Part shown: positions 1-7,138 of the stretch, piece after piece | How positions within the stretch are numbered: the first letter of the stretch is position 1 | Layout of the letters: every line of letters begins with the position of its first letter | Assembly (NCBI GenBank): GCA_042573625.1 | Contig: JBHPCZ010000067.1 | Location: forward strand, 1 to 18,773 | Length of the DNA: 18,773 bases | DNA from: JBHPCZ01 sp042573625 | GTDB lineage: Bacteria; Desulfobacterota; Desulfobacteria; Desulfobacterales; UBA11574 | Reading direction: 5' to 3' | Position numbers and translations under genes: made by a program | Notes under the pieces: model-generated | Seen by the model: only the letters and a program-made list of their open reading frames with translations | Told to the model about the DNA's origin: nothing | Database searches by the model: none

Positions 1-58
1 GAAAGATGATTATCCATGGAGCGACTTAACAGCGAAAACTCCCCGACTGCTCAATTAA

Positions 59-955
59 TTAACACGGAATAGTTCCATTAGAACCTCTTTTATGACTACT
101 GGCAGATGACAACTTTCCGCTCACTGCTGACGGCTGAACCAAATACTGCTGGGCCATTAAGGCAAGATAGGGGGGCGCAAAGGCAACTCCGTATACAACC
201 AGTAATGCCGAATCTCTGGCATTCAGGGCAAGCAAGGTGAAGAAAAACAGTGCAGCCAGAAGACGCAGCAAAAGTGTCTTTCTCCCCACACGTGTCCCTG
301 TCCGATGTCTCAGAATAGCGTAAACCAAAAAAAGCGACAAGGCCCAGGCGGACCCGGCCGCAAGCCTTGGGTTGACGGGAATGTTTACCCATCGAAACGC
401 ACCCCACCAAGTGATCAGGAGCAACAGGTGAGTTCCAATTACGGGAAGCACCAGAATTAGTAGGTTAAACCGTTTCGTACCATTTTGTCGTTTTCCTTCT
501 TCAAAAAGGAGAATGCACAGGAAGGCAAAGTAGGCCCAACCGAAAACCCCGATGGGGGGTACATCGAATACTCCGAGCTCATTCCATGACCATAGGCCGA
601 CACGCACGGCCACCGGTTCGATAAGCGAAGCGTCAGTCAATACGATAGCTGCAGCGGCTAATGGCACGAGCCTGTGACCGGGCCGCAAAATTTGAGATGC
701 CAAGACCCACGCAGAGTGGATAATGAGGGGCCAGATGATGATGACTAGCAAAGGGATATGGGCCAGGGATAGACTCCAGCTTGGGCTATAGCCATAGAAT
801 TCGTACAGGAGAATGCAGCTTTCTTCGGCAATCCAACTGGCAGCGGAAACAAGGACGACCCTGATAAGAAATTGTCCCCTCTCAGGTTGTCCCAGAGTGT
901 GGGACGCAACATAGATGGCAACCATTGAGAGAACAGTCAGTTCTAAGAGCAGCAT
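59..955 (-). CDS. Multi-pass membrane protein, CruF/DUF422 carotenoid-hydratase-like
   Basis: A strongly hydrophobic protein of about 298 residues with seven or eight predicted membrane segments. The segment GLWSWNELGVFDVPPIGVFG, near residue 120, resembles the conserved G-x-W-W...Y/F-x-I-P...N-x-x-G-W block of the CruF/DUF422 family (carotenoid 1,2-hydratases and bisanhydrobacterioruberin hydratases). These act on the ends of carotenoid or other polyprenoid chains in the membrane. The neighbour supports this, because CruF-like genes often sit beside a UbiA prenyltransferase. The open frame extends upstream to 1030, but that would overlap the UbiA gene by 73 nt. The ATG at 955 lies 2 nt after the UbiA stop and is preceded by TAGGG, so it is preferred; the two genes are probably one operon. 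The family assignment rests on motif resemblance and context only, and the substrate is unknown. It could be an unrelated polytopic protein. Confidence 0.6.
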   Translation of the reverse strand: MLLLELTVLSMVAIYVASHTLGQPERGQFLIRVVLVSAASWIAEESCILLYEFYGYSPSWSLSLAHIPLLVIIIWPLIIHSAWVLASQILRPGHRLVPLAAAAIVLTDASLIEPVAVRVGLWSWNELGVFDVPPIGVFGWAYFAFLCILLFEEGKRQNGTKRFNLLILVLPVIGTHLLLLITWWGAFRWVNIPVNPRLAAGSAWALSLFLVYAILRHRTGTRVGRKTLLLRLLAALFFFTLLALNARDSALLVVYGVAFAPPYLALMAQQYLVQPSAVSGKLSSASSHKRGSNGTIPC

Positions 956-957
956 GC

Positions 958-2082
958 TTACAACCCTACGCCTGGCAGCCCGGCTATGATCCACATGTGA
1001 TAGATGAAGAGCATGGCCACCCCCATCCATGTAATCCTGATACAGTCCTTCGCAGAAATACCTTGGCGCAGGGAATGTTTGTACACAACAAGCTGAAGAA
1101 AAGGCGCAGCTATCATGATAAAAATGCGCCAGGGAACAAACGCAACTAAATAGCCGATGGCAAGGACTGCCATGGAAGAAAAGATGAGACCATCTACAAT
1201 GTAAATTGTCGTGCGTTCTCCATGTACAACGGGATAGGTCCGAATCCCAGCCCGGGCATCGCCTTTCACATCCCGCAGATCGTATATCACCTCGTAACTT
1301 ATTTCAAACAGGAAGAAAAAGACAGCCGAAAAGACCACGGTCTCCCAGGTAACCCCTGTCGGAAAACTATGGGATCGGTCTCCCCAACACGCAGTAGCAA
1401 GTGGGTATCCGAACACGGTAATCAGAAAACCAACCGCCGAGGCGTTGTTTTTCCAAAAATAGAGCTGCTTCAACCGGCGCCTTCCAGGCAGAAGCGGCCA
1501 GTTATAAAAGGCACCCAGCAAGTGGCATGCAATCCTGAGACCGGTTATTGCTGGGTTTAGGAAATGTACAACTACAAGGGAAATAAGCAAAAAAACAAAA
1601 ACTACCTTTAGTAGCAGTCGGCGGTTCCGTTCAACGAATTCAGTCTCGGTGATAATATTGGCTCTGTCTTCTTCAATGTCGACAGTCCGATTTATCAGGT
1701 TGACTATATGCCAGTCCAAAGCACAGACAGCAGTAAGGAGCCACGGATACACACCGGTAAATAACCAGCCGAAAGTAAACACTCCCAAAACCGCAATTGC
1801 AGTAATGTGAAACCGGCTAATATCAGCAAACGTGCGCCAAAGCCGCCTTTCTTCTACGGTGCCTGGTTTACGGTCAACTTGAATCCCAACAGTTGAAGTC
1901 ATATGGGTCGTCTCTTTCCATATCGCATGAAAGAAAAATGCACTGTACATCCAAATTTGGCCAGCACCAATCGCCATGCTGCTTATAAAATATCTCCAGT
2001 TTAAATCCAAACCGGGATAGTCTCTGTCTGGATCTATAAATTGAAGATGTGTAACCAACATCGTTACCATCATCTTTTTCAT
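958..2082 (-). CDS. UbiA-family membrane prenyltransferase
   Basis: An integral-membrane prenyl transferase that moves an isoprenoid diphosphate onto an acceptor. Both Asp-rich Mg-diphosphate motifs are visible. The first is N-R-T-V-D-I-E-E-D (residues 131-139 from the first ATG), corresponding to the family's NDxxDxxxD but with Arg in the second position. The second is Y-D-L-R-D-V-K-G-D (267-275), corresponding to YxxKDxxxD. Several hydrophobic helices surround them. The start is uncertain. The longest frame begins at 2082 but has no clear ribosome site. Starting at the ATG at 1902 (Met61) would put the first motif at residue 71, which is usual for UbiA proteins, although the extra 60 residues include a plausible membrane segment. 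It lies 2 nt upstream of the CruF-like gene, which suggests modification of a carotenoid or similar polyprenoid (for example a lycopene elongase type). Quinone or other lipid substrates cannot be excluded. Confidence 0.8.
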   Translation of the reverse strand: MKKMMVTMLVTHLQFIDPDRDYPGLDLNWRYFISSMAIGAGQIWMYSAFFFHAIWKETTHMTSTVGIQVDRKPGTVEERRLWRTFADISRFHITAIAVLGVFTFGWLFTGVYPWLLTAVCALDWHIVNLINRTVDIEEDRANIITETEFVERNRRLLLKVVFVFLLISLVVVHFLNPAITGLRIACHLLGAFYNWPLLPGRRRLKQLYFWKNNASAVGFLITVFGYPLATACWGDRSHSFPTGVTWETVVFSAVFFFLFEISYEVIYDLRDVKGDARAGIRTYPVVHGERTTIYIVDGLIFSSMAVLAIGYLVAFVPWRIFIMIAAPFLQLVVYKHSLRQGISAKDCIRITWMGVAMLFIYHMWIIAGLPGVGL

Positions 2083-2281
2083 GAAAATTGATGGTGGATT
2101 TTAGGGATACCTTACAACCATCTATTTTCACTTACAAAAAGATGCGATAATGATATCTCAAAAATTATACTATTCCCATTTTTGGGTTATCTTGCCAATA
2201 TCATATTTGTATTTTCTAAATCAAATAAATATCAATTGTCACCGTTGTCAGATGAATCCTGTTTTATAAAAGAGATCCGGG

Positions 2282-3190
2282 TTAAGCAGACACCAAAGAT
2301 CTGAGTCGCTCCAGATTTATCTTGTCCCAGTCCTTCCCGCCTTGTTCCTTCGGTGTTTCTATAATCTTCGGAATATCGCGAAATCGCTCGTCGTTCATAA
2401 ACAATTCAAACGCCTTTAGCCCGATAAATCCCTTTCCGATATGCTCGTGCCGGTCAATTCTGGCGCCCAGTTCTTTTTTGGAATCATTCAAGTGGATAAG
2501 GTAGAGACGATCGAGACCGATAATTGAATCAAACAGTTTAATGGTTTTCCTGTAAGCAGGCGTTGTGCGAATATCGAAACCAGCGGCAAAAATATGGGAT
2601 GTGTCGAGACAGACGCCGATTCTGGCGCTGTTTTCGACTTTATCCGTAATAGATGCCAGATGTTCAAAGGTATTCCCCAGGCTGGACCCCTGACCCGCGG
2701 TGGTTTCGAGAAGAAGGCGTGTTTGCAAGTCTGGAGTTTTTGAGAAAACAGTGTTTATGCTGTCGGCAATAAGATTTATGCCCTCCTTTTCACCGATTCC
2801 CATATGAGAGCCCGGGTGAAGTACGACGCAGGGAATACCAAGCATTGAAGACCGGGCAAATTCAAGTTTGAGCCCCCTGATTGACATGGCATGTTTTTTC
2901 TTATCTTTGGTGGCTAAATTTATCAGGTAAGACGCATGTGATGCAATTTCTTTTATGCCGGTCCGTGCTTTTGCCTGTTCAAAGAGATCTATCTCTTTGG
3001 CTGAAAGCGTTCGCTCCTTCCAGGTCAAGGCGTTTTTAGTGAATATCTGAAGCGTATTGCAGTGATATGACTTGGCCTCATACAGGGCATTGTCCAATCC
3101 TCCTGAAATGGAGAAATGGGCGCCAATAAGGTGAGATTCATATCGTCTTGAAGAAAATGACATGACCGAAAAGTTCATGTGCGTTGTCAA
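2282..3190 (-). CDS. nfo: Deoxyribonuclease IV (endonuclease IV, AP endonuclease)
   Basis: A zinc-dependent base-excision-repair enzyme that cuts 5' of abasic sites and removes 3'-blocking groups. It is a TIM-barrel protein starting with the IGAHFSISGG block. All nine expected metal ligands are present, numbered from the TTG start: H85, H125 (LHPGSH), E162 (LLLETTAGQG), D196 and H199 (CLDTSH), H233 (HLND), D246 and H248 (DRHEH), and E278 (IIETPK). The first possible start is TTG at 3190, which overlaps the upstream gene's TGA stop as TTGA. In-frame ATGs at 3178 and 3163 are alternatives and would give lengths nearer the usual 280-290 residues. None has a clear Shine-Dalgarno, which fits translation coupled to the upstream gene. 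Function is confident; the start is not. Confidence 0.95.
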   Translation of the reverse strand: MTTHMNFSVMSFSSRRYESHLIGAHFSISGGLDNALYEAKSYHCNTLQIFTKNALTWKERTLSAKEIDLFEQAKARTGIKEIASHASYLINLATKDKKKHAMSIRGLKLEFARSSMLGIPCVVLHPGSHMGIGEKEGINLIADSINTVFSKTPDLQTRLLLETTAGQGSSLGNTFEHLASITDKVENSARIGVCLDTSHIFAAGFDIRTTPAYRKTIKLFDSIIGLDRLYLIHLNDSKKELGARIDRHEHIGKGFIGLKAFELFMNDERFRDIPKIIETPKEQGGKDWDKINLERLRSLVSA

Positions 3191-3975
3191 AGCTTTTGTT
3201 TTGCTGCTTCTTCCTTGAGATATTGAAAGACTTTATACCCTTCTATTGAAGCTTCCTCTTTTCCTGATGCAATAAGGTGCATGTGCTCTATCTTCGCCTT
3301 GTCGTAACTTCCGATCTGTTCGTCGATGAGCCTCAGGGTGTTGTGAATCATGTTGTAAATAACCATCGGGCCGAACAGTAATTCGTCGGTCTCTTTTTTG
3401 GATAAGGAACCCAAAATGTGATGATGGCTGATTTTAAATGCCTTTGGCGCGAGGCTGTAACCAAGAAGTTCTGCAAAGAGAGAAAGTGATTCGAGCACAC
3501 CGTCCGCATAATCTCTGTCCAGTGAAACCGAACCGTCTTTTTCGATCTCTTCAAGATCAGCTATATCAAAGGAGAGGTCCAGCATATCGATACACTCCTG
3601 TTGGATGGTATCCAGAGATGCTTCTCTCTTGCTGACCACTATATCTTTGTCATTCATTATCTTGAATATATTCCGGATGTTCATTATTTCTTTTACCCTG
3701 GGGGATTTGCGCATGGCGACATCCTCCGGTGTGGTTCGGTAAATGGCGAGCTCATTGTCGAGGACGAGAATTTTTTCAAGGCCGGTATCATCTTTTTGGA
3801 TATACAGATCCACATCCCTTACTCTTCTGTATTGATAATCGCTCATTTCCAGCAGACGACGCATTGTTTCCTTGTCAACCTTACGTTCACTTCCAGGCGG
3901 TCCGATAGAGTTGAGGATTTTGTCCGCCATTCTATTGATCTCGATCTTTTTTAAAAGATTTCTCTTAAAGGACAT
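3187..3975 (-). CDS. Conserved-looking protein of unknown function, 262 aa
   Basis: I do not recognise this family. The protein is soluble, charged and mostly helical-looking, with no signal peptide, membrane segment or catalytic motif that I can name. The C-terminal half has a hydrophobic helical stretch (VLESLSLFAELLGYSL) followed by a histidine-containing segment (KISHHHILG). The N-terminal part contains a Lys/Arg-rich region and the block DKETMRRLLEMSDYQYRRVRD. The start is supported by a purine-rich GGGGG a few bases before the ATG. Its stop overlaps the start of nfo by 4 nt (TTGA), so the two are translated together. That coupling hints at a link to nfo expression, but no DNA-repair domain is visible. 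Confidence 0.75.
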   Translation of the reverse strand: MSFKRNLLKKIEINRMADKILNSIGPPGSERKVDKETMRRLLEMSDYQYRRVRDVDLYIQKDDTGLEKILVLDNELAIYRTTPEDVAMRKSPRVKEIMNIRNIFKIMNDKDIVVSKREASLDTIQQECIDMLDLSFDIADLEEIEKDGSVSLDRDYADGVLESLSLFAELLGYSLAPKAFKISHHHILGSLSKKETDELLFGPMVIYNMIHNTLRLIDEQIGSYDKAKIEHMHLIASGKEEASIEGYKVFQYLKEEAAKQKL

Positions 3976-4351
3976 AAGGCCCCCTTTTTTTCAATGGACT
4001 GTTCATGAACTGACGGGCTGTGAGTAAAAGTATATTTTAAAATGTAAGCTTTTTTTGAGGTGATCGAAAAAGTTTTTGATTTGAAAATGATGCCTTGTTT
4101 CTTCATTTTAATTACGCTCAATAGGGTTTTTACCATACAGAGAAAGACATGTAAACGGGTCCTTCTCCAGAGGTATTGATCTTGACTGATTGATTATCTT
4201 CATGTATATAACGAGCTTCGGCAATTTCGTGTCTGAAGTGAATTTAACCACTTCTTTTTTTATTTCCAATGAGCATAGATTAATCGCGTTCGTATCGTGC
4301 TGAGGCGTCTCATACGATTCAGGGACGAATATTTTTCAAAATAGGTGAAAC
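3976..4351. other. Divergent intergenic region upstream of gltA
   Basis: An AT-rich gap of 376 nt between the divergent unknown gene and gltA. It holds the likely gltA promoter (4182-4210) and a 6-bp inverted repeat, TCGTAT/ATACGA, between about 4290 and 4317, which could be an operator. A minus-strand open frame of 61 codons lies at 3951-4136, but its Lys/Ile/Ser-rich composition looks like translated AT-rich DNA, so I do not call it a gene. Confidence 0.5.
4182..4210 (+). promoter_or_regulatory. Likely sigma-70 promoter of gltA
   Basis: TTGACT (4182-4187), a 17-nt spacer, then TATATA (4205-4210). It would start transcription near 4217 and leave a leader of about 135 nt before gltA. It is the best match to the consensus in this gap. 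Confidence 0.5.
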
Positions 4352-5632
4352 ATGACTGAAACGGTGAAAATTATTTATGAAGGAAAAACATACGAATTTC
4401 CTCTTATTGAGGGCACGGAAGGGGAAAAGGCGATCGACATCCTGCAGCTTCGGCAGAAAACGGGATTGATTGCCCTTGACCCCGGGTACGCCAACACGGG
4501 AAGCTGCACAAGCGACATTACTTTCATGGATGGTGAAAAAGGAATCCTGCGGTATCGCGGAATTCCGGTTGAACAGCTTGCAGCGCATTCGAGTTTCATC
4601 GAAACTTCATATCTTCTCATTAACGGTGTGTTGCCCACAAGAGAACAGCTCAACAACATGTCAGTTCTGTTTAACGATCAATCCCTTGTCCACGAAGATA
4701 TGCAGGATTTTTATCACAATTTTCCCAGAGGCTCCCACCCCATGGGAATTCTCTCGTCAATGGTGAACGCGTTGAGAAGTTTTTACCCGGAGCTGCTGAC
4801 CCTCGAAGAAGAAATTAACATGACCGTCACGCGTCTTCTTTCCAAGGTCCGCACCATGGCGGCCATGTCCTACAAGATATCGAGGGGGCACAAGGTTGTC
4901 TATCCCAGGCCGGATCTTTCCTATTGCGCCAACTTTCTCAACATGATGTTCGATACCCCGGTAAGACCCTATGAAATCGATGAAGATCTGGTTGACGCTT
5001 TAAACGTTTTCTGGATTCTCCACGCCGATCACGAGCAGAACTGTTCGACATCGGCGGTCCGGCTTGTCGGAAGCGGAAGGGTCAACCTTTATGCAGCCAT
5101 TTCTGCCGGAATTGCCGCCCTGTGGGGCCCTTTGCACGGCGGTGCGAATCAGGCCGTGATCGAAATGCTTTCTGATATTCAAAGTGACGGCGGAAAAATA
5201 CAAGGCGCTATTGCCCGGGCAAAGGATAAAAAGGACAGCTTCAGGCTGATGGGTTTCGGGCACCGGGTTTACAAGACTTATGATCCCCGCGCCAAAATCA
5301 TGAAAGAGATGTGTCATAAAATCCTTGATAAGCTCAACATCGACGACTCTCTGCTCGACATTGCAAAGGAGCTTGAAGAGGCGGCGCTAAAGGATGAGTA
5401 CTTTATCGATCACAATCTTTACCCGAACGTCGATTTCTACAGCGGTATCGTCCTTCGAGCCATGAAAATACCCACCAACATGTTTACTGTCATGTTCGCC
5501 ATCGGCAGACTGCCCGGATGGATTGCGCAATGGAAAGAGAGCATCGATGATCCCAAATGGAGGCTCGGCCGACCCCGCCAGATCTATATCGGGCCTAAGA
5601 AAAGGGATTACACCCCTATGGATGAACGGTAA
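4352..5632 (+). CDS. gltA: Citrate synthase, type II (hexameric type)
   Basis: Condenses oxaloacetate and acetyl-CoA to citrate in the cytoplasm. At 426 residues it has the length and N-terminal beta-rich extension (first 50 or so residues) of the Gram-negative hexameric enzymes such as E. coli GltA. The catalytic triad is visible: His262 in WGPLHGG, His304 in MGFGHRVYKTYDPRAK and Asp361 in NVDFYSG. The HADHEQNCSTS substrate block is at about 224-234. AGGTGA five bases before the ATG is a good ribosome site. The gene appears monocistronic, with a promoter at 4182-4210 and a likely terminator after it. Anaerobes with incomplete cycles use this enzyme for glutamate synthesis; complete oxidisers use it in the oxidative TCA cycle. 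The sequence does not show which applies here. No Re-type citrate synthase features are present. Confidence 0.97.
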   Translation: MTETVKIIYEGKTYEFPLIEGTEGEKAIDILQLRQKTGLIALDPGYANTGSCTSDITFMDGEKGILRYRGIPVEQLAAHSSFIETSYLLINGVLPTREQLNNMSVLFNDQSLVHEDMQDFYHNFPRGSHPMGILSSMVNALRSFYPELLTLEEEINMTVTRLLSKVRTMAAMSYKISRGHKVVYPRPDLSYCANFLNMMFDTPVRPYEIDEDLVDALNVFWILHADHEQNCSTSAVRLVGSGRVNLYAAISAGIAALWGPLHGGANQAVIEMLSDIQSDGGKIQGAIARAKDKKDSFRLMGFGHRVYKTYDPRAKIMKEMCHKILDKLNIDDSLLDIAKELEEAALKDEYFIDHNLYPNVDFYSGIVLRAMKIPTNMFTVMFAIGRLPGWIAQWKESIDDPKWRLGRPRQIYIGPKKRDYTPMDER

Positions 5633-5683
5633 AAATATCCCGAATATTTAACGAAATATCAGAGAGATACAGCTGATGCAGTT

Positions 5684-5717
5684 GTGGGGTCGCCATGCCG
5701 GACCACCCGCCTTTTTT
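5684..5717 (+). terminator. Likely Rho-independent terminator after gltA
   Basis: A GC-rich imperfect hairpin (GGG..GTC pairing with GAC..CCC across GCCATGCCG) is followed by CGCC and a run of six T (5711-5717). It lies 50 nt after the gltA stop. The stem is bulged, so confidence is moderate. Confidence 0.45.
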
Positions 5718-5752
5718 CTCGCTTTACAGACAATTATCCTTTTTGTTTAGTT

Positions 5753-5895
5753 AGTGTCCATCCAGAAATGAGGATTTTTGTTCTATATCAAGGCATGCGA
5801 AAAAAATAACCGCAGGTATATGTGTAATATTCCGAGGATTATTTTTTGAGCATAACGCAGAGATTGGGCAAAAAGACCATTTCTGGATGGGTACT
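5753..5895. repeat. MITE-like palindromic element A
   Basis: A 143-bp non-coding element with 18-nt terminal inverted repeats that match at 16 positions: AGTGTCCATCCAGAAATG at the left end, and AGTACCCATCCAGAAATG at the right end read on the minus strand. A direct repeat AGTT flanks it (5749-5752 and 5896-5899), as a target-site duplication would. It lies between the convergent gltA and response-regulator genes, and its right end falls immediately after the regulator's stop codon. The interior carries the structured core described separately. It has no coding capacity, so it would be a non-autonomous element. Confidence 0.65.
5801..5847. other. Structured core of element A (stem, 5x5 loop, stem)
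   Basis: Outer stem: AAAAAATAA (5801-5809) pairs perfectly with TTATTTTTT (5839-5847). Internal loop: CCGCA (5810-5814) opposite GAGGA (5834-5838). Inner stem: GGTATAT (5815-5821) pairs with ATATTCC (5827-5833) with one T-T mismatch, around the loop GTGTA. The same architecture with an identical internal loop recurs at 17688-17735. Flanking TCAAGG (5788-5793) and TGAG (5847-5850) are also shared. Confidence 0.6.
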
Positions 5896-5897
5896 AG

Positions 5898-6812
5898 TTA
5901 AGAAACTTCGCCGGCAAAAAGGGAGGAAACCCGGTTTCGGCCGTGTTCTTTTGAAAGATACATTGCTTTGTCGGCTCGTTGTACAAAGGCTGTCACCGCT
6001 TCATTTTTTACATATTCCGTAACACCGACACTGATGGTAATGGTCTTTGCCTCACCGGATGCTGGATAAAATATTTCAGCTTTTATGGCTATTCTTATCC
6101 GCTGAGCCACTGTATCGGCTTCTTTACCGGTGGTTTGAGGCAGAATGACCGTAAATTCTTCACCGCCATATCTGTACGCGGAATCAGGAGTTCTGAGACC
6201 TAATTTGATGACCTGCCCGAGCCTCACCAGAACTTTGTCGCCTTCAATGTGCCCGTAAGCATCATTGTATTGCTTGAAGTTGTCGATATCTAAGAGAAGG
6301 AGTGCTACTGGATGGCCGTACCGGTTGGACCTGTCGATCTCTGATTTCAGTTGATTGTAAAAGTGCCTTGAATTGTAAAGATTTGTGAGGCCGTCAGTTA
6401 TTGCGAGCTCTTTTAATTTTTCCAACATCTGGATGCGTTCTTTGGAAGATCGTCGCTCTTTTAAAACTCTTTTCACCCTGAGAAGCAGTTCGTCAAAACG
6501 AACCGGTTTAAATACCAGGTCGCTTGCACCTTTGTTAATTGCCTCTTCATAAGAGTACGCCCCGGTAAAACCTGTCATTACAATAACATCTGCATCATGG
6601 TCTTGTTTTATTATTTCTGTTAGCTCAAGTCCGTTTTTTCCGGGCAGCCTGATATCTGTTATTACAATTTGCATTTTGTTTTTATGTAACAGTTCAAGCG
6701 CCTCTTCTGCGGAAGATGCGGCAAAGGAATTGAATCCGGACCTTTCAATGAATTGCTGCATCGAGTCTCTGATTGAAGGCTCGTCATCAACAATTAAGAT
6801 GTGTTCAGGCAT
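5898..6812 (-). CDS. Response regulator with GGDEF output (diguanylate cyclase, PleD-like)
   Basis: A soluble signalling protein of 304 residues that should make cyclic-di-GMP when phosphorylated. The receiver domain spans residues 1-120, with the acidic pocket D9-D10, phospho-acceptor D53 (ITDIRLPGKNG), T80 and K102 (FKPV). A charged helical linker (110-135) leads to a GGDEF domain at 135-300. Its signature is GGEEF at 216-220, an active variant. The inhibitory I-site RTPD (207-210) lies five residues before it, so product feedback inhibition is expected. The DxLTxLYNSRHF-like start of the domain is present. A GGGGA about nine bases before the ATG is the likely ribosome site. No partner histidine kinase is in the window. 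The gene has its own strong promoter at 6929-6957. Confidence 0.93.
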   Translation of the reverse strand: MPEHILIVDDEPSIRDSMQQFIERSGFNSFAASSAEEALELLHKNKMQIVITDIRLPGKNGLELTEIIKQDHDADVIVMTGFTGAYSYEEAINKGASDLVFKPVRFDELLLRVKRVLKERRSSKERIQMLEKLKELAITDGLTNLYNSRHFYNQLKSEIDRSNRYGHPVALLLLDIDNFKQYNDAYGHIEGDKVLVRLGQVIKLGLRTPDSAYRYGGEEFTVILPQTTGKEADTVAQRIRIAIKAEIFYPASGEAKTITISVGVTEYVKNEAVTAFVQRADKAMYLSKEHGRNRVSSLFAGEVS

Positions 6813-6876
6813 TCCCTTGTTTCCCCGGCTAACTTGCTGTGATGAAAACAGATGTAACTGGCAATAGACAGCAGGG

Positions 6877-6906
6877 TTGACATGTCCGAAATAAGTCTGA
6901 TAGAAA
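6877..6906 (+). promoter_or_regulatory. Candidate promoter for lepA
   Basis: TTGACA (6877-6882), a spacer of 18 nt, then TAGAAA (6901-6906). The -10 is weak. It lies inside the divergent regulator's leader, so the two transcripts would overlap head-on for a short distance. The rest of the 326-nt gap (6813-7138) shows no other clear signal. Confidence 0.3.
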
Positions 6907-6928
6907 CGTCTTCTTATTTGAAATTGCT

Positions 6929-6957
6929 AATATAACTGGAAAGACAGATAATGTCAA
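6929..6957 (-). promoter_or_regulatory. Sigma-70 promoter of the GGDEF response regulator
   Basis: Read on the minus strand: TTGACA (6957-6952), a 17-nt spacer, then TATATT (6934-6929). The match to consensus is near perfect at -35 and good at -10. Transcription would start near 6922, about 110 nt before the ATG. Confidence 0.65.
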
Positions 6958-7138
6958 CTGGCATTTGGGCGTTGTTTGGCAATGATTTCTCATCCTGTTT
7001 CAAACGGATTCATTAACATGATATCCCGTAGAAGTCGAATAGTACCTAACAGCGAATCCCTGATACACTGAAAAAAACCGGGACGATTTTATTATGAGAG
7101 ATACGGGATAACCGCTCATAGCGAAATAAACAGGTAGA

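Noticed and set aside
3951..4136. A 61-codon minus-strand open frame upstream of the unknown 262-aa gene
   Set aside because: It overlaps the start of that gene, its composition looks like translated AT-rich DNA, and it has no clear ribosome site.
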